From Micromonospora deserti (GTDB lineage: Bacteria; Actinomycetota; Actinomycetes; Mycobacteriales; Micromonosporaceae): a stretch of DNA of 64,000 nt. The position numbers and the translations under genes were made by a program. The stretch lies in contig NZ_POUB01000004.1 of assembly GCF_003236335.1 (NCBI RefSeq), positions 20,381-84,380 on the forward strand, given 5' to 3'. Below are positions 38,733 through 47,595 of this stretch, in pieces (positions within the stretch are counted from its first letter, which is position 1; each line of letters begins with the position of its first letter). A model generated the notes under the pieces. The model was not told the DNA's origin. It searched no databases and saw nothing but the letters and a program-made list of their open reading frames with translations.

Positions 38733-40444
38733 CGCAGCACCCCGTCCATGCCAACGGATTCCTGGTTATCACCGGAGTCACTGCGCCGGGACACCAGCGC
38801 CCGGTAGCTCGGGTCCTGTTCGAGCAGCTCGAAGTGGGTGCCGGTCCCGACGATCCGGCCTTCGCGCAGGTGCGCGACCGTGTCGGCGCACCCGAGCAGC
38901 AGTGGCGACGTAGCCAGCACGATCGTGGTTCGCCCGGCCCGCGCGGCCCGGAGTCGCTGCGCGATGCGCGCCTCGGTGTGCGCGTCCACGGCCGACGTCG
39001 GGTCGATGAGGATCAGGACGTCCGGTTCGGCGAGCAGGGCCCGGGCGAGGCGTATGCGTTGTCGCTGGCCGCCGGAGAGGCTACGGGCCCGGGTGCCGAT
39101 CGGCGTGGCGAGCCCGTCCGACAGGGCGTCGACGACATCCTCGGCCGACGCCGTACCCAGCGCCGCTCTGATGTCGGCGTCGCCGACGCCCGCCCTGGTA
39201 CGCAGAATCTCCCGCAGCGTCCCGCCGAAGAGGTACGAGTCGTGGTCGGCGACGAGGATTCGAGCCCGTACCTCGTCGAGTGCGACCCCGGCCAGCGGTA
39301 CGCCACCCCAGGTCACGTCGCTGGCGACGAACCGCCCGAGGCGGTCGGCCAGCCCGATGGCCTCGGCCGGGTCATCGGCGGCGACGGCGAGCAGCCGCCC
39401 GGCGGGTACCGTCAGCCCGGTGACCGGATCGTGCAGTTCGGCGGGGCAGTCCGGCGCGGGCTGGACTCCCGCCCTGCCGACTCCCGAAGGCGGCGCGGCG
39501 TCGTCCGGAGTCAGGTTGAGCAGGGCGACGATCCGGCGGGCGGCGACCCGGCCCCGGATCACCTGGTAGCCGCCCTCCAGCAGGAACCAGACCGGCACGA
39601 TGAGGACCGCCACGTACCCGTAGACGGCAACCATCTGCCCGATCGTGATGTCGCCAGCCGCGGCCATCCGCGCCGCCAGCCACACCACGGCGGCCAGGAA
39701 GAAACCCGGGATGACGATCGTCAGCGCCTCGATCCAGCTGTTCACGGCGCCAACCCGGTATCCCTCAGTCAGCAGACTCTGGGAGCGGGCCGCGTACCGG
39801 CGGGCGAACAGGCCGCGCCCACCGACCCCGGCGAGCACGCGCAGCCCCGCCACGATATCTCCGGCGCGGGCGGTGAGGACGCCCTGCTGGTGCCGGTAGA
39901 CCGACTCGACCCGTTCGAGGCGGCGCAGCAGAGGTCCCACGACCACCACCGTCGCGGGCACGCCGAGCAGCACGAACAGCGCCAGGAGCGGAGAAACCGA
40001 CCACAGCACGACGGCGACGAACGCGTACGCGAGGACCGCGCCCACACCCGGCCCGGTCATCGTCAGCACCGCCGACGTGTGCGTGACATCGGCGCCGCCG
40101 ACGGTGGCGACCTCCCCGGCGGCGAGCTTGCGCGGCAGCACGGCACCGATCCGGGACAGTTGACGCAGCAGGACGGCCGCGGAGCGGGCCGACGCGTCCT
40201 CCCGGACGAACGTCATCGTGCGGTGCCGCATGATGCCCAGGTACGCCAAGCCCACCCCCGCGACGAGGATCGCGGCCACCCACCACAACAGCGCCCGGTA
40301 ATCGGATACGCGCAGCCCATCGTCGATGGCGCGGGCGACGAGGTACGGCCGGACCGACAACCCGAGCATCCAGGCCGTACCGATCAGGCTGCCGCGCAGC
40401 ACCCGCCACGGCTGACAGCGGACCAGCCACCAGATGTACCACAT
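38729..40444 (-). CDS. ABC exporter half-transporter with degenerate Walker motifs
   Basis: This is the partner half-transporter, about 571 residues from ATG 40444, which has GAGG six bases upstream; an in-frame GTG at 40498 would add 18 Pro-rich residues. Six membrane helices precede an ATPase domain that has LSGGQ (474-478 in the long form) but no Walker A lysine: the P-loop reads AVAADDPAEAIG. Walker B ends ILIDPTSAVD, with Pro in place of the catalytic Glu, and the switch His is absent (VLATSP). It therefore cannot hydrolyse ATP alone but can complete the partner's site. Confidence 0.9.
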   Translation of the reverse strand: MWYIWWLVRCQPWRVLRGSLIGTAWMLGLSVRPYLVARAIDDGLRVSDYRALLWWVAAILVAGVGLAYLGIMRHRTMTFVREDASARSAAVLLRQLSRIGAVLPRKLAAGEVATVGGADVTHTSAVLTMTGPGVGAVLAYAFVAVVLWSVSPLLALFVLLGVPATVVVVGPLLRRLERVESVYRHQQGVLTARAGDIVAGLRVLAGVGGRGLFARRYAARSQSLLTEGYRVGAVNSWIEALTIVIPGFFLAAVVWLAARMAAAGDITIGQMVAVYGYVAVLIVPVWFLLEGGYQVIRGRVAARRIVALLNLTPDDAAPPSGVGRAGVQPAPDCPAELHDPVTGLTVPAGRLLAVAADDPAEAIGLADRLGRFVASDVTWGGVPLAGVALDEVRARILVADHDSYLFGGTLREILRTRAGVGDADIRAALGTASAEDVVDALSDGLATPIGTRARSLSGGQRQRIRLARALLAEPDVLILIDPTSAVDAHTEARIAQRLRAARAGRTTIVLATSPLLLGCADTVAHLREGRIVGTGTHFELLEQDPSYRALVSRRSDSGDNQESVGMDGVLR

Positions 40445-40498
40445 CGGCCCCCTCGTATCCGGCACGCCAGGCTCGGGATGAGGGAGCTGCGGGGGCAC

Positions 40499-41194
40499 CC
40501 GTCCAGGTTACCGATCAAGCTCGCGACGTACCCACGCATTACCGCGCCGGTCGAGTCCACGCGCGCCAACCGCGTCTCCGCGGGACTCAACAGCTCCCGG
40601 CCGCGCGGAGTCGTCGATACGCCAACGCGCGCATCTTTGGCACGAGCGGATGCAGCCGAGGCTCCGTTCGCGGTCGTCATACCAATCGGATCCGGCTCGG
40701 CCCGCGGTACGACACTGGTCGACATGAACGAAGCCGCCGGCAGCCTGGGCCGCTTGCCGAGAAGGCGCTGAGCGACCCGACATGACGTGAGTTCGCTGTC
40801 CCGCCTTGGCCATCGAGCGCTTGCTGCGTGCAGGCTGACCGGTCAGCAGGGATGGATCCGAAGCAACCCCATGCTCGCCGACCACTTTTACCAGCGCAGG
40901 AACTTGCCGATGCGACCCCTGCCAACCAGGAACGATGTCGCAGGTAGAGCGGCACTTTTCGATGGGCTGAAGGGTGAGTGCGAGGCAGCCGTTCGCTAGC
41001 ACGGGCAAGCCGGGTCCCGGAATCTGACACACCTTCCAGGCCTGGCCGGACAGCACGGCGATCGGCCATCCGGGGATATCCCCGTCCCCCGACAACAGGC
41101 ATCCGCAGGACGGCGTCCGGATCTTGGTGCCCGCGAGCATGAGCCAGGCGCTACCGCACACTATCTGCGGCAGACATCCCATGGTTTTTCGATG
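40499..41194. other. No supported gene
   Basis: Nearly 700 bp between the ABC exporter and the IS110 remnant hold only frames without recognisable domains. The right part (about 40780-41180) is less GC-biased than its surroundings and may be imported. The palindrome TCTGCGGCAGA lies at 41164-41174. Confidence 0.45.
41164..41174. repeat. Dispersed 11-bp palindrome, copy 1
   Basis: TCTGCGGCAGA occurs here between genes, and again at 56808-56818 and 63387-63397. All three are intergenic. Confidence 0.6.
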
Positions 41195-42429
41195 TCAAGT
41201 GCTGGGTTGGAGATGGGCCCAGGCGGTGGCCTCGTCGTAGGTAGTTCCGGTCTTGAGGCAGCCGTGGAGGATGCCGACGAGACGGTTGCTGAGCTGACGC
41301 AGGGCGGCTTGGTGACCGGTACCCCGGTCGCGGAGGGCCTGGTAGTAGGCGCGAGCGCCGGGTGAGCCGCGCATGGCGCAGAACGCCCACTGGTGCACGG
41401 CGTCGGCGAGACGGCGGTTGCGGGCGTAGCGGGCGAGCACGACACGGCGGCTGCCGGACGCCCGAGTGATCGGCGAGGTGCCGGCGTAGTTGCGGCGGGC
41501 CTTGGCATCGACGTAGCGGTGCGGGTCGTCGCCGAACTCGCCGAGGATCCGGGCGCCGAGAACTGGGCCGAGGCCGGGCAGGCTCAGGTAACGCTCAACG
41601 TCCCGGTGACGGCCAAAATGTGAGGCCACCACCTGACCGAGTTCGGCGATCTCGATGTTGAGAACGTTGATCAGCTGGACCTGGCTGGACACGATCGCCG
41701 CGTAGGCGAGCTGCACCGGCCGCGGCTGACGCAGCTGCTCAGCGCAGTGTCTGCTGGATCGCGGTAGCTTTGCCATCGAGATCACGACGACCGGCACGCC
41801 GCAGCGCGGCGACGATCGCCCCCCGCGGCAGGCGAGCACCCCGCTCCGGATCCGGTGCCCGGTCCAGCAACTCGAGGGTCTCACCGGCGGCCAGGTCGTC
41901 GAAAGCCTCCAACGCGGCGGGATAGAACTCCCGCAGCGCCGAGCGCAGCCGCAACACCTGCCGGGTGCGGTCCCAGACAAGGCTCTGATGCGCCCGCGCC
42001 ACCAGCTTCACCGCCTCCGCAAGAGAGCTGTCACCAGCCACCTGCCGGTGATGGGCATGATCCAGACGCACGATCTCCGCCAGCACGTGCGCATCCCCGG
42101 CGTCGGACTTCGCACCAGAGGTGGGAATGCCGCTCTCGGTACCGCGCCACCGACATCGGGTTGATCGCATACACCTGATAACCCGCCGCGACCAGTGCCT
42201 GCACCCACGTGCCACGGTCGGTCTCGATCCCGATCCGCACCCGCCCGGCCGCCTCGGTCGGGTTCAGATCCGCCCACGACGCCGGCATGCGCTCAGCGAT
42301 CAGCGCATGCAACCGACCGACGCCCTCAAGGCCCTCCGGCAACCGCCCCCGGACAAGCCGGCGCCCGTCCTCGCCGAGGATCTCCACGTCGTGGTGGTTC
42401 TCGGCCCAGTCATCGCCTACCCAGATCAT
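41195..42429 (-). pseudogene. IS110-family transposase with two frameshifts
   Basis: From ATG 42429 the first frame reads IWVGDDWAENHHDVEIL with the first catalytic Asp, and VRIGIETDRGTWVQALV with the Glu. A shift near 42130 leads to SGAKSDAGDAHVLAEIVRL, which carries the DAxDA motif. A second near 41745 leads to the C-terminal transposase_20 domain (LSLPGLGPVLGARILGEFGD). IS110 elements lack long terminal repeats, so ends were not defined. Confidence 0.85.
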
Positions 42430-42770
42430 CCTCGCCTTCCACACAGACACCGCCTGTATCAGCAGCGTGGAGGAGACGCCGGCGATCTAATAGCCAAGTG
42501 CTCACCAAGCCCGAGGGCGGGGCACGTCATCCCATCAGCCGTTCCGTCTCCTCACGACCAACGGGCGCACGGTCTGCCGCAAGACCTCAATCGGGTCCGA
42601 TGAGTGGAGTGCTGACCCGCCAGCCGCTACCGGAGCCATCCTGCACCAGCAGGCTGACGGAACCTATTAGATGAGTGCGCCGAGGTTGGCAGATCAAGGC
42701 AACCAGCTGATCCGCGTGGATTATCAGGACGGATGCCGCTATCCGGTCGACAAGCGGTGGTGGCACTCCG

Positions 42771-43073
42771 ATGATCTTTACAAGGCTCGGGAGCCGTGCG
42801 AGCGTCGGTCCGTGCTCCCCATTTGCCTTAGCAACTCCTCCGCAGGCTCCGCTCGGCGTCCTCGGGGTTCTGTTCCTTACGTTCGCCCTCGGAAACTTCG
42901 TCTTGCGGCTGTGGGCCGAGCGCCGGCTGTGGGCAGGCAGAGCGCTGCCGGGACCATTCCGAACGCTTCGCCTGTTCGTTAACCACCCGAAGCTCTTCTT
43001 CGGCGCCCTGTTCGCGCAGATCACAATCGGCATCCTGCTGTTGGTCACCGCGATCGTCTCGACCGATCGTTGA
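42771..43073 (+). CDS. Small two-helix membrane protein
   Basis: The 100-residue frame contains two convincing transmembrane helices (LGVLGVLFLTFALGNFVLRL and LFFGALFAQITIGILLLVTA) separated by a basic loop. No family is recognised and the start is uncertain. It is isolated between IS110 debris and a nucleotidyltransferase-like fragment. Confidence 0.5.
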   Translation: MIFTRLGSRASVGPCSPFALATPPQAPLGVLGVLFLTFALGNFVLRLWAERRLWAGRALPGPFRTLRLFVNHPKLFFGALFAQITIGILLLVTAIVSTDR

Positions 43074-43085
43074 CCAGACCATTGC

Positions 43086-43400
43086 ATGAGGGGCGTGGGG
43101 TCTACCGATGATGCCTGGCTGTGGCCAGCCGTCCGGCCGTTTGGCGATGCGGGGAAAGCCCAGCATGACCGTGCGTTGCTGGACACCCGCAACGTGATCG
43201 TGACGCTGGCCCGGATCCGGACCACCCTGGCGACGGGCGGGATCCGGTCCAAGGACGCCGCGGCCGACTTCGTCCTCGACCGCCTGCCGGCCGCGCACCG
43301 CCCGGTGCTGGCCGACGACGCCCGGGCGATCTATCGCGGGCTCGCCGCCGAGACCTGGGACGCGCTGCGGGACCGGGTCCGCCGCCACGCCGCCCATTAG
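43086..43400 (+). pseudogene. Aminoglycoside adenylyltransferase-like C-terminal fragment
   Basis: The 104-residue frame matches the C-terminal helical domain of AadA-type adenylyltransferases (DUF4111): RNVIVTLARIRTTLATGGI, SKDAAADFVLDRLPAAHRPV and RAIYRGLAAETW. The N-terminal nucleotidyltransferase domain with its catalytic acidic residues is absent, so the product cannot adenylylate. It appears to be a left-over fragment. Confidence 0.7.
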
Positions 43401-43442
43401 ATCGCGGAGATCGCGCGGCCGGCGGCGGACCCGTGACCTGGG

Positions 43443-45248
43443 CTACCGCTCGTCGAGCAGGTCGCGCAGCTCACGCAACGCTTCGCGGAGCCGGTCGGCA
43501 AACGTGTACATCATGCCGGCGACCGGGCGCGGGGTGCTGAGGTACAGGTTGAACCGGTCCGGCAGCAGCACGTACGCGATCCCGATGCAGCGACTGCTGG
43601 TGGCCCCGAACCCGAAGTAGCGGATGCTGGTCGACGGCGCCGAGCTGGTGCTCAGGTAGTCGTCGCGCATTGTGAGCCACCCCGGCGTCTCGTACAGCCG
43701 GGACGACTCGGGCACGCCGAGCGCCGCCCCACGCCGCTTTTGGATCAGCTGCAGCTCCCACAGGTGCTGCTCCGGTGCCGCACCGGCCTGGCACTGCTTC
43801 GCCCGTTCGACATGCTTGTCGGCCGCGGCCCGGAACGCCGCCCGCCGCTCGTCGGGTGACGCGGCGGGCTCGTCCATCGTGGACGCGAACCGCAGCACCT
43901 CGGGCGTGACGACGCGCATCGCCTCGGTCCGTCCCCGCAGGTACTGGCGGGTGGCGATGGACTCGTACGTGGCGCCGATGAAGCCCTTGGCCCGCTTGTG
44001 CGCGAGCTGGTATGCCATCTGCACGAACGCGTCCGGCGACATCCGCAGCCGCTTGACCTCGTCCACCCCGAACTCGTCGAAGGACAGGGTCACGGTGGCG
44101 GTGTCCGCGCCGTATTGGGCGAACGACCGTGCCGCGGCGGCGATGTCGGCCCGCAGCGCGTCGTCGAGCACGAACGTGACCGGCTCGATCGCCGGCACCC
44201 CCTGCGCCGCCGCACCCGACTGCGCGGCGTGCTCCTCGGGCGACGCGGCGAGCATCGTGTCGACGAAGCTGAGGATGGTGGTGCCGTCCAGCCCGCAGTG
44301 CTCGACGTTGATGCCGGCCGTGCCGTCAGCGAACACGATGAGCGACACCGCCTTGTCGAACCACCGGTTGCCGCTGTCGCCGTGCAGCAACTGGTCGCAG
44401 GCCGCCAGGTCGTCGGCCGGCGTCAGGTCCTCTAGGCACACGCAGAACAGCGCCGTCTCGATGGTGTCCAGCGCCGCGGCGTTACCGGGATCCAGTGCCG
44501 CCAGCCGGTCCCTGGCCGCCGCCCACTCGGCCCGGGCCATCGTGGTGAGATGACCGGCCGCGGTGGCCGTCGCGGCCCGCGCGGCACCGGCCTTCTGCAC
44601 CTCACGCAGGCCGGCCGCCAGGTCGTCGAGGGAGTACGGGCGCCCGTCCGGACCGACCACGTCCATCCGGAACGCGTTGCCGCGCTGGAACACCACGATG
44701 TGCCGCTCCGTCGACGGGCCCGGCATCTCGTCGCTGTACGGCGCTCGGACGGTGTCCTGCACCGGCCCCGGGATGCGGGTGGTCGAGAACAGGAACTTGT
44801 TTTGCTCCATCGACAACGGCTGCCCGCGCGTCACGATCGGCGAGATGCGCTCGTCGTCGAGCTGGGTCTTGTAGTTCACGGCGGCGGCGATGAGCCTCGC
44901 CGCGCGCTCCACTTGCGGCTCGGCGAACCCACGCAACGGCGTGTCGCGGAACAGGAAGATGAAGTTGGCGTTCAACGCGATCCGGTCCCGGCGACCGAGA
45001 TAGCGCGCCGGCCAGAACGTGTCCAACCAGCTGTGCGTGGCCGGATCCGCATTGTACCGCACCAGATCGGCGTGCAGCTTCGGCCCCGGACCGTCGGCCC
45101 GCCCGAACTCCTGCACCGCGGCCTCGGTGTCGGCGAACTCTTCCTCCGTCAGCAGCGGCGCAGACCACTCGAGGAACCGGGCGCAGGTGTCCTCCAACGC
45201 GGGCAACGGCACCCGCGGCAGCGTGTCCTCGTTTTCGAACGTGCTCAC
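43443..45248 (-). CDS. Choline/carnitine-type O-acyltransferase
   Basis: The 601-residue protein has the family core: catalytic His317 in NVEHCGLDGTT, preceded by RWFDKAVSLIVFADGTAG, and the YESIATRQYLRGRTEAMR segment that in carnitine acyltransferases binds the carboxylate and CoA. STSSAPSTSIRYFGFGA matches the conserved STS-type motif near the active site. These enzymes move acyl groups between CoA and the hydroxyl of carnitine or choline. Length is normal. GTG at 45248 follows GGAG. It is the last of three closely spaced genes with a methyltransferase and an Fe/2-oxoglutarate oxygenase; no beta-oxidation genes are near, so a biosynthetic role is favoured. Confidence 0.9.
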   Translation of the reverse strand: MSTFENEDTLPRVPLPALEDTCARFLEWSAPLLTEEEFADTEAAVQEFGRADGPGPKLHADLVRYNADPATHSWLDTFWPARYLGRRDRIALNANFIFLFRDTPLRGFAEPQVERAARLIAAAVNYKTQLDDERISPIVTRGQPLSMEQNKFLFSTTRIPGPVQDTVRAPYSDEMPGPSTERHIVVFQRGNAFRMDVVGPDGRPYSLDDLAAGLREVQKAGAARAATATAAGHLTTMARAEWAAARDRLAALDPGNAAALDTIETALFCVCLEDLTPADDLAACDQLLHGDSGNRWFDKAVSLIVFADGTAGINVEHCGLDGTTILSFVDTMLAASPEEHAAQSGAAAQGVPAIEPVTFVLDDALRADIAAAARSFAQYGADTATVTLSFDEFGVDEVKRLRMSPDAFVQMAYQLAHKRAKGFIGATYESIATRQYLRGRTEAMRVVTPEVLRFASTMDEPAASPDERRAAFRAAADKHVERAKQCQAGAAPEQHLWELQLIQKRRGAALGVPESSRLYETPGWLTMRDDYLSTSSAPSTSIRYFGFGATSSRCIGIAYVLLPDRFNLYLSTPRPVAGMMYTFADRLREALRELRDLLDER

Positions 45249-45270
45249 TCGGTCTCCTGGAATTCGCTGC

Positions 45271-46122
45271 TCATCGGGCGGCCTTCTGAATCAGTGACTG
45301 GTCAACGTCAAAGGTCAAGGGGTCGGGAGTGCCGATGGGCCGGGAAACGTAGAGCTGAGCGTACAACCAGCCGTCGGTCTCCAGACCCTCCGGATCAACG
45401 TCGGCGGCGGACATCGTCTCCAGCACCTGCCGCTGTTCCCGGTCGGACGCGAAACGGCGCTGCCGGAACGTCCGGTCCACCCGCACCGTGTCGTAACCGA
45501 GGGCCGCGAGGCTGTCGGCGATCGGTTCGAACGGGAACATCCGCAGCGCGAAATGCGCCATCCACGGCAGCCGGTCCCGGCGGGAGTCGACCACGCGCAC
45601 GAGCGTCCGGCCGGTGACGTAGCCGAGGCATCCGGTGGAGATCACGATGTCGGCACCGGCGAACAGGGCGCGCTGCCGCGCCGTGGGTTCGCGCGCCTCT
45701 AGGTCAGCCTGCACGGCGTCGTCGAGGAACCCGGCCGCCGATGCGTACCCCAGCGCCGGCCGGGACACGTCCAGCCCCACGAACCGGGCCGGGGACCGGT
45801 GCGCCCGGACCAGCTCACGATCGCGCTCCAGCAGCGCTTGCCGGGTGCACTCGGCGCCGGCGTAGCGGTCGTACAGGTCGTCCATGGTGGCGTCGCAGCG
45901 CAGCAGCGCCGCGTTGACGCCGTAGGAGCAGCCGACGTCGACGACGGTCGGGACGGCCACCTGCCGCGATTGGCGGTACTGCCCGATGATTTGCTGGAAA
46001 TAGGGCTTGGCGAGTTGGGGAATGTAATAGTCGAGCTCACGCAGGGTGGTGAAATAGGCGCGGGGATCGGGTTGCGTGTAGATGCCGTCGAGGGAAACTT
46101 TTCCGGTCCGGTCGAAACGCAC
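45271..46122 (-). CDS. Class I SAM-dependent methyltransferase
   Basis: The 283-residue protein has motif I of class I methyltransferases (VVDVGCSYGVNAALL), an acidic post-I residue in VGLDVSRPALGYA, and STGCLGYVT as motif IV. It begins at GTG with AGGAG upstream, 21 bp after the oxygenase stop and 22 bp before the acyltransferase start. The acceptor is not visible from sequence. In this company, N-methylation of an amino acid or amine to a betaine is a reasonable guess. Confidence 0.85.
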   Translation of the reverse strand: MRFDRTGKVSLDGIYTQPDPRAYFTTLRELDYYIPQLAKPYFQQIIGQYRQSRQVAVPTVVDVGCSYGVNAALLRCDATMDDLYDRYAGAECTRQALLERDRELVRAHRSPARFVGLDVSRPALGYASAAGFLDDAVQADLEAREPTARQRALFAGADIVISTGCLGYVTGRTLVRVVDSRRDRLPWMAHFALRMFPFEPIADSLAALGYDTVRVDRTFRQRRFASDREQRQVLETMSAADVDPEGLETDGWLYAQLYVSRPIGTPDPLTFDVDQSLIQKAAR

Positions 46123-46143
46123 GGGGGCGGCTCCTCGCGATTA

Positions 46144-46986
46144 CTAGTCCAGCAGCTGGTCGACTCGCACGGCATTGCGCTCGGCGTCGCGGTGCGCGGG
46201 CAGGACCCGGCCGAACAGCTGCCGCGTACGGGCGACGCTGCCCATCACGCCGGGGCGTTCGGAGTAGGCGAAGATCGCTGAGTGCCGGGCGGTGGCGCCG
46301 CGCACCGCGCTCACCCGGTGCAGCGCATACCGGCCCTTGAACAGCTGGAGGTCACCGGGGCGCAGGGTCAGGGCCCGCACCGGCGAGCGGTCGGCGCCGG
46401 TGAGCACCGAACGGACGGCGCCGAAGTTCTCCGCGCCCGCCGAACGGATGTTCGGGCAGTACTCGAAGACGCCACCCTCCTCCGGCTCCTGGGTCAGCAT
46501 GCTGACGGTGAACTCGTTGGTGTCGAAGTGCCACGGGTGCTCCATGCCGGGCTGCACGACGTTGAGCACCAGACCGGACAGCGGGTCGGCGAGCTCGTGC
46601 AGCTCCGGGAGTTCGAAGCAGGCGGCGACGAAGCGCACGAACGACGCGTCGGTGTAGAGCCGGTGGATGACACTGTCGGTGGGGATCCGGTCGCGCGGGA
46701 CGAACGCGTTGCCGCGCTGCATGACGATGCGGCCCGGGTGCTCGGCCGGCAGGTCGTCGTCGAACGCGATGTTGTAGACGTTGGTCTCCTCAACGTCGTA
46801 GTACGCCAGCGGGGCGACCCCGGCGCCTTCCCGCCGCAGCGCCTCCCAGCTGCTCGGCAGAATGAACTCCGGCAGCACGCTGCACCCGAGTTCGCGCAGT
46901 TCGGTGCGCGTTCGGGAAACGACGCGGTTCCATGCGTCGCTTCCCGGGTTGGCCAGTGGATAGCGCGCGGTGTCCACGATATTCAT
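46144..46986 (-). CDS. Fe(II)/2-oxoglutarate oxygenase, HalD/BesD-like fold group
   Basis: The 280-residue enzyme shows a full facial triad: His153 and Asp155 in HPWHFDTNEF and His223 in YALHRVSAV, with Arg234 in TARHSAIFAY as the 2-oxoglutarate anchor. The layout (QEPEEGGVFEYCPNIR, LRPGDLQLFKGR, YSERPGVM) resembles free-amino-acid halogenases of the BesD/HalD group. Those enzymes replace the Asp by Gly to make room for chloride. Here Asp is kept, so hydroxylation is predicted rather than halogenation. ATG 46986 with GAAGGGG upstream is preferred over ATG 47049. It is the first gene of the three-gene cluster. Confidence 0.85.
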   Translation of the reverse strand: MNIVDTARYPLANPGSDAWNRVVSRTRTELRELGCSVLPEFILPSSWEALRREGAGVAPLAYYDVEETNVYNIAFDDDLPAEHPGRIVMQRGNAFVPRDRIPTDSVIHRLYTDASFVRFVAACFELPELHELADPLSGLVLNVVQPGMEHPWHFDTNEFTVSMLTQEPEEGGVFEYCPNIRSAGAENFGAVRSVLTGADRSPVRALTLRPGDLQLFKGRYALHRVSAVRGATARHSAIFAYSERPGVMGSVARTRQLFGRVLPAHRDAERNAVRVDQLLD

Positions 46987-47155
46987 TTGGACGGACCCCT
47001 TCTTCAATGGTGGCGGCATGAAGAAATGCGGAATCCTAACAAGATTCACCGGCGTCTAGCCCCATGTTGGTTACATTGTTCACAGCGCCGCGGCCGGAGC
47101 GCGGCCCGCTGGACCAGCCCAACTACTGGTAGTCCGCCCCGGGGCCGGCCGACGG

Positions 47156-47548
47156 TCATGGCGCGTCCCGTCGTGCGGCCGAGGCGCTACGGGCGGCGTC
47201 CGAACAGGCCCGGAACGTCGTGCTGAGCACCGTCTCCCCGGCCCGGGTCAGCTCACCGCGCAGGAACACGGTGCCGCGACCGCGACGGGTCGTCGACACG
47301 GCGGTGTCCAGCACGCTCAGCACCCCGGCAGACTGGCTGTGGCCGTTGTGGGTCGAGCCGCTCGATTCGGCCGGACGGGGCGGATCGACGGTGTCACCAC
47401 CGCATGCCGCGCTCGCCGCGGCCACGGCCAGGGCAGTCGCTGCCACCACGAGCCGCCCGCCGGTCCCCGTCGCGCGTCTGGCCTGTGCCCGCCCTGTCGT
47501 CGGACCGCGTCCAGCGGCGAGCGTTTGCGGCACGGGTACGTGTGACAT
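47156..47548 (-). CDS. Small putative lipoprotein
   Basis: The 130-residue protein has a long basic N-region, a hydrophobic segment (LVVAATALAVAAASAAC) ending in a lipobox Cys, and a short polar mature part of about 75 residues. GGGAGG lies before ATG 47548. It follows the ABC permease gene by 47 bp and could be the last gene of that operon. No family is recognised. Confidence 0.65.
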   Translation of the reverse strand: MSHVPVPQTLAAGRGPTTGRAQARRATGTGGRLVVAATALAVAAASAACGGDTVDPPRPAESSGSTHNGHSQSAGVLSVLDTAVSTTRRGRGTVFLRGELTRAGETVLSTTFRACSDAARSASAARRDAP

Positions 47549-47595
47549 GAAGCCTCCCGGCAATCGGAGAACGAGGCCGACCCGCGCTAACCGTG

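Noticed and set aside
40508..41182. 224-codon minus-strand frame upstream of the ABC exporter
   Set aside because: No domain, no ribosome site, and its 3' part is antisense to nothing but resembles random high-GC translation.
41160..41200. Possible tRNA or attachment site near the IS110 end
   Set aside because: No cloverleaf or T-loop consensus could be drawn around it.
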